A stretch of DNA of 64,000 nt from an uncultured Arthrobacter sp. (GTDB taxonomy: Bacteria; Actinomycetota; Actinomycetes; Actinomycetales; Micrococcaceae): assembly GCF_947495145.1 (NCBI RefSeq), contig NZ_CANLXP010000007.1:62001-126000 (forward strand). Reading direction: 5' to 3'. The translations under genes were made by a program, and so were the position numbers. Positions 31,463 to 41,229 of this stretch are shown here, one piece after another. The notes under the pieces are model-generated. The model did no database searches. It was not told the origin of the DNA and saw only the letters and a program-made list of their open reading frames with translations. Position 1 is the first letter of the stretch. Every line of letters begins with the position of its first letter.

Positions 31463-32437
31463 TTACCGTTGGTGCACCTTCACTTTAGCACCTTCTGTGT
31501 CAACGTTCAGCCGTAGAACACGCCAATCAATACCTTCATCGATGCCGACGACGATGCGCTGCACCGCCGAGATGACAGAGGCAGCCTGGTCCTGTCCGAC
31601 GGCGAGTGTCATCACCGTGGGCCCGGCGCCCGAGATCACCGAGGCGAAGCCCTCCGATCGCAGTGCGCGCATCAGCGTGGCGCTGTGCAGCATGGCCTGG
31701 GCGCGGTAGTCCTGGTGCAGCAGGTCCCGGGTTCCGTCGAAAAGAAACTCCGGCGAGCTCGTCATGGCATGCACCAGAAGGGCAGCGCGGCCTGCGTTTG
31801 CTGAAGCGCTGTTGTGCGGAACAGAGGCGGGCAGGAGCGCACGCGCCGCCTCTGTCGAAAGCTCGCTCGCGGGGATTGCGACTACGGGAACCACATCCGG
31901 GTGCACCGGAAGATTGGTGCTCTGGAAAGCACGTCCCGTTTCCCAGGACACAGCCAGTGAACCCAGCAGCGCCGGAGCCACATTGTCCGGGTGCCCTTCG
32001 AGCGTCGAGCACAGCTGCAGGACGGCACGCGGGTCCATGCGGGCGGAGCCGGGAAGGAGCGCGTTGGCTGCCAGCACGGAAGAGACGATTGCCGCCGCCG
32101 AGGACCCGAGGCCCCGGCCGTGCGGAATGATGTTCCGCGTCTCGATCTCCAGCCCCGGGCTGCTGTAGCCTGCACGCTCGAGCGTGCCGAGAATTGTTGC
32201 TGCGACGAGGTGCGCCCCATCCCGCGGCAGGGTTTCTGCACCCTCACCGATGACCGTAACCGTCGTCGTACCGGAATCGGTGGTCCGGACAAGGACTGAG
32301 TCATATAGCGTCAGTGCCAGGCCGAGACTGTCGAAACCGGGGCCGAGGTTGGCGCTGGTTGCCGGAACTTCAACCAACACCTCCTGTCCCGAGGCGACCA
32401 CAGCCGCCGCTGGCATGGCCGGCGCTCCGCTAAGCAT
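31463..32437 (-). CDS. thrB: homoserine kinase
   Basis: This GHMP-family kinase phosphorylates homoserine to O-phosphohomoserine for threonine synthesis. Motifs are [18 protein letters not shown] at the N-terminus and the ATP-binding [12 protein letters not shown]. From ATG 32437 it is 324 residues, overlapping the thrC end by 8 bp; GGAGG lies 11 bp upstream. An in-frame ATG at 32461 is also possible, and the reading frame extends further upstream inside thrC. The order hom-thrC-thrB is the actinobacterial threonine operon. Confidence 0.9.
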   Translation of the reverse strand: MLSGAPAMPAAAVVASGQEVLVEVPATSANLGPGFDSLGLALTLYDSVLVRTTDSGTTTVTVIGEGAETLPRDGAHLVAATILGTLERAGYSSPGLEIETRNIIPHGRGLGSSAAAIVSSVLAANALLPGSARMDPRAVLQLCSTLEGHPDNVAPALLGSLAVSWETGRAFQSTNLPVHPDVVPVVAIPASELSTEAARALLPASVPHNSASANAGRAALLVHAMTSSPEFLFDGTRDLLHQDYRAQAMLHSATLMRALRSEGFASVISGAGPTVMTLAVGQDQAASVISAVQRIVVGIDEGIDWRVLRLNVDTEGAKVKVHQR

Positions 32438-33560
32438 CTGACGGCTGGCCTCCGTGCGCATCCGCCAGCCCCAGCGCACCCGCAACGCTGACGACGTCGA
32501 ACTCCACCTTGGTTGGCTCGACATCCGATCCGTCGGCCGCCTTGAGCGCCCACTGCGGATCCTTCAGTCCGTGTCCCGTCACGGTGATGACGATGGTCTT
32601 GCCTTCGGGAACGTCTCCGGCTGCGTGCTTTTTCAGCAGCCCGGCAACACCCGCGGCCGACGCCGGCTCCACGAAGACGCCCTCGCGGGACGAAAGCCAG
32701 CGGTGTGCCTCAAGGATTTCCTCGTCGGTCACAGCCTCTATCAGTCCGCCTGATTCGTCCCGCGCAGCAATGGCCTGATCCCAGGACGCCGGATTGCCGA
32801 TCCGGATAGCGGTTGCGATGGTGTCGGGCTCAGTGACCGGGTACCCCTTCACGAGGGGCGATGCGCCCTCGGCCTGGAAGCCCCACATGGTCGGCGTCCT
32901 GGTCGAAACCGCGGGCAGCTCGCCGGCCGTGGCTGAGGTGTAAGGCTGCGAGTACTCCTTATAGCCCTTCCAGTAAGCCGTGATGTTGCCCGCGTTCCCA
33001 ACCGGAAGGAGGTGGTAGTCAGGGGCGTCACCGAGAAAGTCGACGACCTCGAAAGCGGCTGTCTTCTGCCCCTCGATGCGGGCCGGATTGACTGAGTTGA
33101 CGAGGAACACCGGGTAGGACTCCGCCAGTTTCCGCGCGACATCGAGACAGTTGTCGAAGTTGCCGTGAACCTGGAGCAGTTCGGCGCCGTGCGCGATGGC
33201 CTGGCTGAGCTTGCCCATGGCGATCTTGCCGTCCGGAACCAGCACAGCGCAGGTGAGGCCGGCCTGGGTGGCATACGCTGCGGCGGATGCTGACGTGTTG
33301 CCCGTGGAGGCACACACTACGGCCTTGGCGCCGGCTTCGACTGCCGCTGTGATCGCCATGGTCATGCCTCGGTCCTTGAAGGAGCCGGTGGGGTTCATCC
33401 CCTCGACCTTCAGGTAGACGCTGCAGCCGGTGAGGTCCGACAGGGCCGGGGCGTGCACCAGCGGCGTCCCGCCCTCGCCGAGCGTAATCACGCGCGTGGA
33501 TTCGGTGATCGGCAACCGGTCGGCGTATTCGCGGATAACGCCGCGCCATTGGTGGGCCAT
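32430..33560 (-). CDS. thrC: threonine synthase
   Basis: The 376-residue fold-type II PLP enzyme converts O-phosphohomoserine to threonine. The PLP-binding Lys is Lys62 in [11 protein letters not shown]. Further motifs are [13 protein letters not shown] and the phosphate loop PVGNAGNIT. The start shares one base with the hom stop (TGATG), so synthesis is coupled to homoserine dehydrogenase. The tail beyond the catalytic core is short. Confidence 0.94.
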   Translation of the reverse strand: MAHQWRGVIREYADRLPITESTRVITLGEGGTPLVHAPALSDLTGCSVYLKVEGMNPTGSFKDRGMTMAITAAVEAGAKAVVCASTGNTSASAAAYATQAGLTCAVLVPDGKIAMGKLSQAIAHGAELLQVHGNFDNCLDVARKLAESYPVFLVNSVNPARIEGQKTAAFEVVDFLGDAPDYHLLPVGNAGNITAYWKGYKEYSQPYTSATAGELPAVSTRTPTMWGFQAEGASPLVKGYPVTEPDTIATAIRIGNPASWDQAIAARDESGGLIEAVTDEEILEAHRWLSSREGVFVEPASAAGVAGLLKKHAAGDVPEGKTIVITVTGHGLKDPQWALKAADGSDVEPTKVEFDVVSVAGALGLADAHGGQPSDA

Positions 33561-34894
33561 CAGAGTCCCTCTACTCGGAGGACAGAGGTCACCGCGTTGA
33601 TGACGTCCAGGTCCTGGATATGTTTCACAGTTGCGGCCAGTGCCGATTCAGTGGCCCGGTGCGTGACGATGCGAAGCTCAGCGCTGGCCTCTCCGCCGTC
33701 TTTCGCCGGGTGGATGGTTTGCCGCATTGTTTCGATCGATACGCCGTGCTCAGCGAAGAGGTGTGCAATCCTGGCAAGCACGCCGGGCTGGTCCGCCACA
33801 TCGAGGCCGATGTAGTAGCTCGTGTTCACCATGTCGATGCTCAGCGCGGGGACGTGACCGGTGGTGGTTTCGGTGCGTCCGGGGCCGCCGAGCACCATCC
33901 GCCGGGCGGCGCTGACCACGTCACCCAGCACCGCGGAGGCAGTCGGCGTTCCACCGGCTCCCTGTCCGTAGAACATGAGCTCGCCCGCGTTTTCCGCTTC
34001 GATGAAGACCGCGTTGAACGCGCCGCGCACAGCGGCGAGGGGATGCTCCCGCGGCAGGAGGGTGGGGTGCACGCGGACGCTGACGCCGTCGTCGCCCGCT
34101 GCATCCTCCAGCAGCTCAGCGATCGCGAGGAGTTTGATGACGTAACCGGCGTCACTGGCCGCGGCGATGTCTTCCGCCGAGACCGAGGTGATGCCCTGAC
34201 AGTGAACGTTCTCCAGCGCGAAGCGGGTGTGGAAGGACAGGGAAGCGAGAATGGCTGCCTTCGCCGCGGCGTCGTGCCCTTCGATGTCCGCCGTTGGGTC
34301 TGCCTCTGCATAGCCAAGGCGCTGCGCGTCGGCCAGCGCGTCAGCGAACTGCGCGCCGGTGGAGTCCATCTGGTCGAGGATGTAGTTCGTTGTTCCGTTC
34401 ACGATGCCGAGGACGCGTGTGATGCGATCACCGGAAAGACTGTCGCGGATCGGACGGAGGATCGGAATGGCCCCGGCAACAGCGGCTTCATAGGACAACT
34501 GGACGTGTGCCGCATCGGCCCGCTCATAAAGCGTCGGACCGTCCTGGGCAAGCAGAGCCTTGTTGCCGCTGACGACGGTTGCACCGTGGTCAATGGCACG
34601 CAGGATCAGACTGCGGGCCGGTTCGATGCCGCCCATGAGTTCAATGACGATGTCGGCGCCTTCAACCAGGGATTCCGCGTCGGTGGTGAACAGCTCCCGC
34701 GGCAACTCGGCCTCGCGGGGCGCGTCGATCGATCGCACGGCGATACCGGTGAGCTCAAGCCGCGCACCGATACGTGCGGCGAGGTTGTCGGCGTCCGTCA
34801 GGAGGATCCGCGCAACCTGCGAACCAACGTTTCCGCAGCCCAGCAGTGCCACACGCAGCGTGGCACCGGAATCGGTGGTGTGGGGGGCATTCAT
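33560..34894 (-). CDS. hom: homoserine dehydrogenase
   Basis: This 444-residue NAD(P)-dependent enzyme reduces aspartate semialdehyde to homoserine. It has the dinucleotide-binding start [17 protein letters not shown], the catalytic region VSGNKALLA and [14 protein letters not shown], and a C-terminal ACT domain (about residues 355-440) where threonine feedback would act. The ATG at 34894 is preceded by a TTG that could also serve, since AGGAG sits at better spacing from it. It lies 8 bp downstream of lysA. Confidence 0.94.
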   Translation of the reverse strand: MNAPHTTDSGATLRVALLGCGNVGSQVARILLTDADNLAARIGARLELTGIAVRSIDAPREAELPRELFTTDAESLVEGADIVIELMGGIEPARSLILRAIDHGATVVSGNKALLAQDGPTLYERADAAHVQLSYEAAVAGAIPILRPIRDSLSGDRITRVLGIVNGTTNYILDQMDSTGAQFADALADAQRLGYAEADPTADIEGHDAAAKAAILASLSFHTRFALENVHCQGITSVSAEDIAAASDAGYVIKLLAIAELLEDAAGDDGVSVRVHPTLLPREHPLAAVRGAFNAVFIEAENAGELMFYGQGAGGTPTASAVLGDVVSAARRMVLGGPGRTETTTGHVPALSIDMVNTSYYIGLDVADQPGVLARIAHLFAEHGVSIETMRQTIHPAKDGGEASAELRIVTHRATESALAATVKHIQDLDVINAVTSVLRVEGL

Positions 34895-34902
34895 CAAATC
34901 GA

Positions 34903-36363
34903 TCAGGCTCCTGCTTCCAGAGTTGCTCGGTCGTTTCCAGCCTCGCGCAGCACATCGCGTGAGAGGAGGTCTTCTTCGGTTTCCCCGCGCACGATCAGGC
35001 GCGCTTCGCCGTCCTTCACCGCAACCACGGGCGGGCGGGTGAGGTAATTGTAGTTACTGGCCAGGGACCAGCAGTAGGCGCCCGTTCCCGGCACCGCGAT
35101 GAGGTCGCCGTTTGTGGTGTCTCCGGGCAGGTACACGCTGCGCACCACGATGTCACCGCTTTCACAGTGCTTGCCGACCACCCGGGACAGGACCGGCTCG
35201 AGCGCTGAGGTCCGCGATGCAACCACAGCGGAGTAATCGGCGTCGTACAGCACCGGGCGCGCGTTGTCGCTCATGCCGCCGTCGACCGAAATGTAGCGGC
35301 GGGGGTGCGCTGTGCCGTCGGCATCCACCTGAACCGTCTTGGTGGTTCCGGCCGTATACAGCGTGAAGGTACTCGGTCCGACGATCGCGCGGCCGGGCTC
35401 GATCGAGATCCGCGGCGCCCGCAGGCCGTGCTCAGCGCACGCTTTACCGACGACGGCGGCCATCGCCCGCGCGATGGCAGCGGGCGAGCGCGGAGTGTCG
35501 GCCTCGGTGTAGGCGATGCCGTAGCCGCCGCCGAGATCGAGTTCCTTCAGTTCGACGTTATGGCGGTCTCGAACCTCCGCCAGGAATCCCAGCAGCCGAC
35601 GCGCCGCCAGTTCGAATCCGGCGGACTCGAAGATCTGGGATCCGATGTGGCTGTGCACGCCCAGCAGCCGGATGCAGGGATGTGCCAGTGCAGCAGCTAC
35701 CGCCTGAGCGGCCGGAGAGTCTTCGCCAGACGACGCCGGCGCCAGCGACAGACCGAACTTCTGGTCCTCATGCGCGGTGGCAATGAATTCATGGGTGTGC
35801 GCGTGCACGCCGGGCGTGAGCCGGAGCATCACGTTGGCCGTCGTCCCCCGTTCCTGGGCAAGCGCGCCGACGCGCTGCAGCTCATCGAGGCTGTCGACGA
35901 CGATGCGGCCGACCTCCAGATCGAGCGCACGGTTCAGTTCGCCGTCGGACTTGTTGTTGCCGTGCAGGGCGAGCTGGCGTCCCTGCAGGCCCGCCCGGAT
36001 CGCCACTGCAAGCTCCCCACCGGAGGCGGTGTCCAGTCGGAGGCCTTCCTCGGCAACCCAGTGGGCCACCTCCGAGCACAGGAACGACTTGCCCGCGTAG
36101 TACACGTCCACTCCCCCGCACAGATCCCGGAACGCTTCGTTGAACGCATCCCGGAAAGTGCGTGCGCGGGTACGGAAGTCGTTCTCGGACACCACATAGA
36201 CCGGCGTGCCGTACTGCTCGGCGAGTTCGGTGACCGATACGCCGTCAACGGAGAGCGCACCGTTCTTTCCCCTGGCGACGGGGGCTGCCCACAGTGCTGG
36301 ATTGAGCGTATTGGCGTCCTCAGGGTAGGACAGCCATTCGGGGGCAAGGGGTGAAGAAGGCAC
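34903..36363 (-). CDS. lysA: diaminopimelate decarboxylase
   Basis: The 486-residue alanine-racemase-fold PLP enzyme makes lysine from meso-diaminopimelate. Motifs are the PLP Lys in YYAGKSFLCSEV, HGNNKSDGEL, GVHSHIGSQI, LDLGGGYGIAY and EPGRAIVG. The start is a GTG one base after the argS stop, giving a long N-terminal lead (about 40 residues) before the barrel, as in other actinobacterial enzymes. It shares an operon with argS and the threonine genes. Confidence 0.94.
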   Translation of the reverse strand: MPSSPLAPEWLSYPEDANTLNPALWAAPVARGKNGALSVDGVSVTELAEQYGTPVYVVSENDFRTRARTFRDAFNEAFRDLCGGVDVYYAGKSFLCSEVAHWVAEEGLRLDTASGGELAVAIRAGLQGRQLALHGNNKSDGELNRALDLEVGRIVVDSLDELQRVGALAQERGTTANVMLRLTPGVHAHTHEFIATAHEDQKFGLSLAPASSGEDSPAAQAVAAALAHPCIRLLGVHSHIGSQIFESAGFELAARRLLGFLAEVRDRHNVELKELDLGGGYGIAYTEADTPRSPAAIARAMAAVVGKACAEHGLRAPRISIEPGRAIVGPSTFTLYTAGTTKTVQVDADGTAHPRRYISVDGGMSDNARPVLYDADYSAVVASRTSALEPVLSRVVGKHCESGDIVVRSVYLPGDTTNGDLIAVPGTGAYCWSLASNYNYLTRPPVVAVKDGEARLIVRGETEEDLLSRDVLREAGNDRATLEAGA

Positions 36364-36364
36364 G

Positions 36365-38005
36365 TTACATCCGTTCCGGAGCGGAGACGCCCAGGAGATC
36401 CAGCCCGTTGGCGAGCACCTGGGTGACGGCGTCGTTCAACCACAATCTGGTGCGGTTGATACCGGTGACCGGTTCATCACCCAGCGGGGTGACACGGCAG
36501 GCGTCATACCAGCGGTGATAGGCACCGGCGATGACCTCCAGGTGGCGCGCGACCCGGTGGGGCTCACGGAACTTCGCCGCCTGCGCCACAACCGCCGGAT
36601 AGGACCCCAGGTGGGCAAGCAGCTCTTCATCCGCGGGCTGGTCCAGTGCACCGGCGTCGAAAACCGAGCGGTCCACGCCCGCAGCGGCAGCGTTGCGTGA
36701 CACTGCGCAGGTACGGGCGTGCGCGTACTGCACGTAGAACACCGGATTCTCGTTGGTGTTCTTCTTCAGCAGCTCGGGGTCCAGCGACATGGCGGAATCG
36801 GCGGGAGAACGGCCGAGTGAGTACCGCAGCGCATCCGCTCCCAGCCAGTCCAGCAGGTCGCGGAGCTCGATGATGTTTCCGGCGCGCTTGGACAGCCGGG
36901 CGCCGTTGACGGAAACCATCTGGCCGATGAGCACCTCGATGTTGGCGTCCATGTCGTCACCTGCGCAGGCTGCAATCGCCTTCAGGCGGCCGATGTAACC
37001 GTGGTGGTCGGCGCCGAGGAGGTAGATCTTCTCCCGGAACCCGCGGTCCTTCTTGGACAGGTAGTAGGCCGCGTCGGAAGCGAAGTAGGTCGGTTCACCG
37101 TTGGCGCGGATCAGGACCCTGTCCTTGTCATCACCGAAGTCGGTGGTGCGCAGCCAAACTGCGCCGCCGTCGTCGTACACGTGTCCCTGCCCGCGCAACC
37201 GGTCCACGGCCTGCTCCACAGCGCCGGTGCCGTGCAGGCCCGCTTCGGAGAAGTAGACATCGAAATGGACGCCGAAGGCTGCCAGGGTTTCCTTGATGTC
37301 AGCCATCTGCGCGCGGTAGGCGATTTCACGCACCACCGGCAGTGCTTCGTCGTCGGGCAGGTCCGCTACCTCGGGACGGTCTGCGAGCACCGTCCGTCCG
37401 AGGTCGGCAATGTACTCGCCCGGGTAGCCGCCCTCCGGCGTCGGCCTGCCCTTGACGGAGGCCAGCACCGATGCGGCGAAGTTGTTCATCTGGGTACCGG
37501 CATCGTTGATGTAGTACTCCTTGGTGACATCCGCACCGCTTGCGGACAGCACGCGTGCCAGGGAGTCGCCGAGGGCCGCCCAGCGGGTATGCGCCAGATG
37601 AAGGGGACCGGTGGGATTGGCGGAGACGAACTCCATGTTGATCACGTGGCCGGCGAGCGCAGCGTTGGTGCCGTAGGCACTACCTGCCTCGACGATGTTG
37701 CGTGCGAGTTCGCCGGCAGCGGCAGCATCGAGCCGGATGTTGAGGAAGCCCGGACCGGCGATCTCGACCGATGCAACGCCGTCGATCGCCTCAAGCCGCG
37801 ACTTCAGGATGCCTGCGAACTGGCGCGGGTTCATGCCCGCTTTCTTCGACAGCTGAAGGGCGATGTTGGTGGCCCAATCCCCGTGCTCGCGGCTCTTCGG
37901 CCGCTCCACCCGGACCTCTGAGGGCAGCTCCACGTCGATTTCACCGGCAGCGACGGCGTCTTTCAGGCATGAGGAGATTGCGGAGGAGAGTTCTTTGGGA
38001 GTCAC
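36365..38005 (-). CDS. argS: arginyl-tRNA synthetase
   Basis: This 546-residue class I synthetase has the N-terminal Add1 tRNA-recognition domain (1-110), the HIGH-type motif as HLAHTRWAALGD after FVSANPTGPL, a LSKRAGNI sequence in the KMSKS region (many ArgRS lack a canonical KMSKS) and the C-terminal anticodon-binding DALR domain ending LLGVSAPERM. It is the first gene of the argS-lysA-hom-thrC-thrB set and is divergent from the FMN-binding lipoprotein gene. Confidence 0.95.
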   Translation of the reverse strand: MTPKELSSAISSCLKDAVAAGEIDVELPSEVRVERPKSREHGDWATNIALQLSKKAGMNPRQFAGILKSRLEAIDGVASVEIAGPGFLNIRLDAAAAGELARNIVEAGSAYGTNAALAGHVINMEFVSANPTGPLHLAHTRWAALGDSLARVLSASGADVTKEYYINDAGTQMNNFAASVLASVKGRPTPEGGYPGEYIADLGRTVLADRPEVADLPDDEALPVVREIAYRAQMADIKETLAAFGVHFDVYFSEAGLHGTGAVEQAVDRLRGQGHVYDDGGAVWLRTTDFGDDKDRVLIRANGEPTYFASDAAYYLSKKDRGFREKIYLLGADHHGYIGRLKAIAACAGDDMDANIEVLIGQMVSVNGARLSKRAGNIIELRDLLDWLGADALRYSLGRSPADSAMSLDPELLKKNTNENPVFYVQYAHARTCAVSRNAAAAGVDRSVFDAGALDQPADEELLAHLGSYPAVVAQAAKFREPHRVARHLEVIAGAYHRWYDACRVTPLGDEPVTGINRTRLWLNDAVTQVLANGLDLLGVSAPERM

Positions 38006-38172
38006 CTATCCAGCATAACGGCGCGGGTCTAATCCCCCCGGTTCTGTGACGGACCCCTTATTTGGTTCATCCGTAGCGCCACCCGTCCTCCAACGGTTTT
38101 GAACCGAACCGGATTAGCTAGCGTTGTATCAGCACAGGACGTGACCCAGCCCCGCCGCACCCAGGAGATTTC

Positions 38173-38640
38173 GTGACCCACACCGTGAAGATGCCTTACC
38201 AGCGTTGGGCCCTGACAGGGATCGCTGCCCTTTCCCTCCTCGGCTCGGCCGGTTGCGCCGCCAGCCCGACGCCGGCACCCGGCAACGGAGGGGCCGCCGG
38301 CGGGGATGCCGCAGACACTGCCGTGCCCGGTGGCGGAAGCGGCGACTATGCGAACGGCACCTACTCGGCAACCGGCTCCTACCAAACGCCGGGCGGCGAG
38401 GAATCGATCGGGGTGACGGTCACTCTCGAGTCCGGCGCCGTTGCCGATGTGCAGACTGAGCCGATGCCGAGCAACGGCACCACGGAGCTGTACCAGGGCA
38501 AGTTCAGCAGCGGAATCAAGGAGCAGATCGTCGGCACTCCCCTCGACGAGCTGAGCGTCGACAAGGTGTCCGGCTCCTCCCTCACCAGCGGAGGGTTCAG
38601 CAACGCAATCGAGCAGATCAAGTCAGAAGCCGCGCAGTGA
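38173..38640 (+). CDS. FMN-binding domain lipoprotein (ApbE substrate)
   Basis: This 155-residue exported protein has a lipobox LGSAGC with the lipidated Cys at residue 28, a Gly/Ala/Pro linker (29-60) and an FMN-bind domain (about 65-155). The flavin attachment site reads DKVSGSSLTS, where Ser136 takes the place of the Thr of the usual SGATVTS motif. The FMN would be bound through a phosphoester by the ApbE encoded next (4-bp overlap). The start is GTG at 38173 with CAGGAGA upstream. It probably carries electrons on the outer face of the membrane. Confidence 0.85.
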   Translation: MTHTVKMPYQRWALTGIAALSLLGSAGCAASPTPAPGNGGAAGGDAADTAVPGGGSGDYANGTYSATGSYQTPGGEESIGVTVTLESGAVADVQTEPMPSNGTTELYQGKFSSGIKEQIVGTPLDELSVDKVSGSSLTSGGFSNAIEQIKSEAAQ

Positions 38641-39506
38641 ACCCGGCGGGTGGCGCCGGAAGGTTCAGCTTCGAAGCCATCGGCACGGGCTGGCACATCG
38701 ATACTCCTGCAGAGCTGCCCACGGAGGTTCGCGCCGTCGTCCTGAATCTGATCGACGAGTACGACGCCGTCTACTCCCGTTTTCGCCCCGACTCGCGCAT
38801 TGCGGTGCTCGCCGGCGGCGGCAGCGTCGATCTCCCGGCGTCCGGAGAGGCCCTCGGGGGCCTTTACCGGACTCTCCACCGTCTTACCGGCGGTGCGATG
38901 TCTCCCCTGGTGGGACGATCCCTGGAACAGCTGGGGTACGACGCCGGCTACTCCTTCGTGCCGCTCGGCACCGCTGTGCCGGCGGCAGGCTGGGACGACA
39001 CTTTCGAGTGGATCCGGACCACTATCCGCTCGGAGCAGCCGGTAACGCTGGATGTCGGTGCGGCAGGCAAGGGCCAGCTCGTTGACCTCGTCTCCGCGGC
39101 GCTGCTCGAGGCCGGTTATCCCGAACACACCGTCGATGCCGGCGGGGACATGGCGCATCGGGGTTCTTCCCCCCTTCGAATTGCCCTTGAGCACCCGTAC
39201 ACCCCGGAGTCTGCCATCGGCGTTGTGACACTCGATAACCGCGCGCTATGCGCGTCGGGGTCCAACCGGCGCCGCTGGGCTGATGGCCTCCACCACGTCC
39301 TGGATGCAACAACCGGACAATGCGTCGATACAGTGGTGGCTACCTGGGTGCTGGCTGCCGACGCGATGGTCGCGGATGCGCTGGCCACTGCACTCTTCCT
39401 TGTCCCACCCGAAGTGCTGCTGGCTGAGTTCGACTTCGACTACGTCCGAGTACAGTCCGACGGGCGCGCGCAATTCTCTACATCCCTGGCAGGAGCGTTG
39501 TTCTAG
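38637..39506 (+). CDS. FAD:protein FMN transferase (ApbE)
   Basis: This 289-residue flavin transferase attaches FMN to Ser/Thr of exported redox proteins. Visible family features are YSRFRPDSRI, LDVGAAGKGQLVD (FAD/Mg2+-binding), VDAGGDMA and HHVLDATTGQ plus DAMVADALATAL at the C-terminus. No signal peptide or lipobox is evident, so it may act in the cytoplasm or be membrane-associated. Start GTG overlaps the FMN-binding gene by 4 bp; the next gene starts immediately after this stop. Its gene neighbours are its likely substrate and electron donor. Confidence 0.9.
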   Translation: MNPAGGAGRFSFEAIGTGWHIDTPAELPTEVRAVVLNLIDEYDAVYSRFRPDSRIAVLAGGGSVDLPASGEALGGLYRTLHRLTGGAMSPLVGRSLEQLGYDAGYSFVPLGTAVPAAGWDDTFEWIRTTIRSEQPVTLDVGAAGKGQLVDLVSAALLEAGYPEHTVDAGGDMAHRGSSPLRIALEHPYTPESAIGVVTLDNRALCASGSNRRRWADGLHHVLDATTGQCVDTVVATWVLAADAMVADALATALFLVPPEVLLAEFDFDYVRVQSDGRAQFSTSLAGALF

Positions 39507-41018
39507 ATGGTCGCACTGCGGAGCTGGCTTTCCAGGCTCGACACTGTCCTGGGCCGCGCCACCATGTACCGGCTGGTTCTTGTTCTTCTGCTGGTGCTGG
39601 CCGCGTACGCGTTTGTCCTGTCCGCCGCCGGCCTCCTGGCTTTCACGCCGGCAGAGCTTGGTGCCACGCTGGCCACCGCAGTCGTCACCGCCTGGAGCGG
39701 CACACGGGTGATGGCGATGCTGTTCCGCACGCGTCCGCACACCGAGTCATCGCTCATCACGGGGCTGCTGCTCTTCTTCGTGATGTTTCCCTCTGCCGAA
39801 GCGCCCGGCGTAGGCGGAGTTGCGCTGGCGGGCCTTCTGGCGGCCGCTTCCAAGTACCTGCTTGTGTTCCGGGGCCGGCACATCTTCAATCCGGCTGCCT
39901 TCGGCGCCGCTGCGGTGACGCTGCTGGGACTTGGCGCCGCAGCCTGGTGGGCTGCCAATCCGGCCATGCTGCCGGTCGTGCTGCTCTGCACCATCCTGAT
40001 TCTGTACCGGACCCGGAAGTTGCTCATGGGAGCGGTGTTCGTGCTTCTGGCGGTGGGCATCCTGGTGGTGCGTCTTGCAGCGGGCGGCACCGATCCGGCG
40101 GCTGCGCTGCAGCTTGTCTTCGTGTCCTACCCCGTACTCTTCCTGCTCGGCTTCATGCTGACTGAACCGCTGACCCTTCCGCCCCGGCGCTGGCAGCAGC
40201 TGCTGGTAGCCGCCGTCGTCGCCGTCGTTCTTGCGTTGCAGATCAGCATCCCGCCGGTGTTCCTCGGCCCGGAGTTCGCGCTGCTGATCGGGAACGCCGT
40301 GGCTTTCGGAATGGGCCAGCGGCGACGCATCCGCCTGCGCTATACGGGGTCGCGGCAGCTGACCCCAACCAGCGCAGAGGTTTCCTTCACCCCCGAATCG
40401 CCGGTGCGCTTCAAGCCCGGCCAGTACATGGAACTGACCCTTCCGCATGCAAGGCCGGACCGGCGGGGGCTCCGCCGCATCTTCAGCATCAGTTCAGCGC
40501 CCGACGACGGCACGGTCCGCTTTGGTCTGCGCCTCTCAAATCCGTCCAGCACGTTCAAAGCGGCCCTGCTGAACCTACGCCCCGGTGCCTCAGTGGATGC
40601 GACGACAGTTGCCGGCGACTTCGTGTTGCCTTCCGATCCTTCCGTTCCGCTGCTGTTGTTCGCCGGCGGAATCGGCGTGACGCCGTTCCTCAGCCAGCTG
40701 CGGTCTCCGGCCGGAACGGAACGCGACGTCGTCCTTATCTATCTTGTGAGCGCGCCGGCCGAACTCGGCTATGTTGAGGAACTCGCCCAATCGCGGGTGA
40801 TTCTGTTCTGTCCCGGTGACCCCGGGCCGCTTCCCGGGACGTGGACGCGCGGCGGAACCGGATTCCCCCGCGTGGAGGAACTGCGCTCCCTTATTCCGGA
40901 TCTGGACAAGCGGCGCGTGTACCTGTCAGGTTCTCCTGCAACCCTCGCGCGAGCGAAGCCGATTATCCGCGGCGCCGGCGTAAGGTCCTTGCGGACCGAC
41001 GCCTTCCTTGGCTATTAG
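39507..41018 (+). CDS. RnfD/NqrB-like membrane domain fused to an FAD/NAD(P) oxidoreductase
   Basis: This 503-residue fusion has about nine membrane helices (about 20-265), with HTESSLITGLLLFF and FRGRHIFNPAAFG matching the NqrB/RnfD/RseC-type core. A cytoplasmic ferredoxin-NADP reductase-like module (about 275-503) then follows with FKPGQYMEL, RRIFSISSAP (FAD), GGIGVTPFLSQL (NAD(P)) and YLSGSPATL. It should take electrons from NAD(P)H and pass them through the membrane to the exported FMN lipoprotein. The exact quinone or acceptor is unknown. It is the last gene of the three-gene plus-strand operon. Confidence 0.83.
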   Translation: MVALRSWLSRLDTVLGRATMYRLVLVLLLVLAAYAFVLSAAGLLAFTPAELGATLATAVVTAWSGTRVMAMLFRTRPHTESSLITGLLLFFVMFPSAEAPGVGGVALAGLLAAASKYLLVFRGRHIFNPAAFGAAAVTLLGLGAAAWWAANPAMLPVVLLCTILILYRTRKLLMGAVFVLLAVGILVVRLAAGGTDPAAALQLVFVSYPVLFLLGFMLTEPLTLPPRRWQQLLVAAVVAVVLALQISIPPVFLGPEFALLIGNAVAFGMGQRRRIRLRYTGSRQLTPTSAEVSFTPESPVRFKPGQYMELTLPHARPDRRGLRRIFSISSAPDDGTVRFGLRLSNPSSTFKAALLNLRPGASVDATTVAGDFVLPSDPSVPLLLFAGGIGVTPFLSQLRSPAGTERDVVLIYLVSAPAELGYVEELAQSRVILFCPGDPGPLPGTWTRGGTGFPRVEELRSLIPDLDKRRVYLSGSPATLARAKPIIRGAGVRSLRTDAFLGY

Positions 41019-41119
41019 CGCATCTCTCGGGCACCGACTGCAGTGTTTCGTTGTGCCATCTTTTCCCTGCTAAGCTTCATAAGTCCCTTTCGGCCACTGG
41101 TTTTACTGCAGTGGACCGT

Positions 41120-41192
41120 GCCCTCGTAGCTCAGGGGATAGAGCGTCTGCCTCCGGAGCAGAAGGTCGTAGGTTCGAATCCTATCGAGGGCA
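41120..41192 (+). tRNA. tRNA-Arg (anticodon CCG)
   Basis: A 73-nt cloverleaf can be built by eye: acceptor GCCCTCG/CGAGGGC, D-arm GCTC/GAGC with loop AGGGGATA, anticodon stem TCTGC/GCAGA with loop CTCCGGA (anticodon CCG, reading CGG), T-arm GTAGG/CCTAT (one G-T pair) with loop TTCGAAT and discriminator A. The CCA end is not encoded. A T-rich stretch follows directly. Confidence 0.96.
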
Positions 41193-41229
41193 CTTTTCTT
41201 TCCGTGAACGTCATCTGCGGGCTCTCCGA

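Noticed and set aside
33620-35047. 475-codon plus-strand open frame over hom and lysA
   Set aside because: Antisense shadow of hom, whose motifs are intact; the product shows no domain and has no ribosome binding site.
34895-38172. T-box or lysine riboswitch upstream of argS, lysA or hom
   Set aside because: The gaps between these genes are under 10 bp, and the 167 bp upstream of argS shows no T-box or L-box features.
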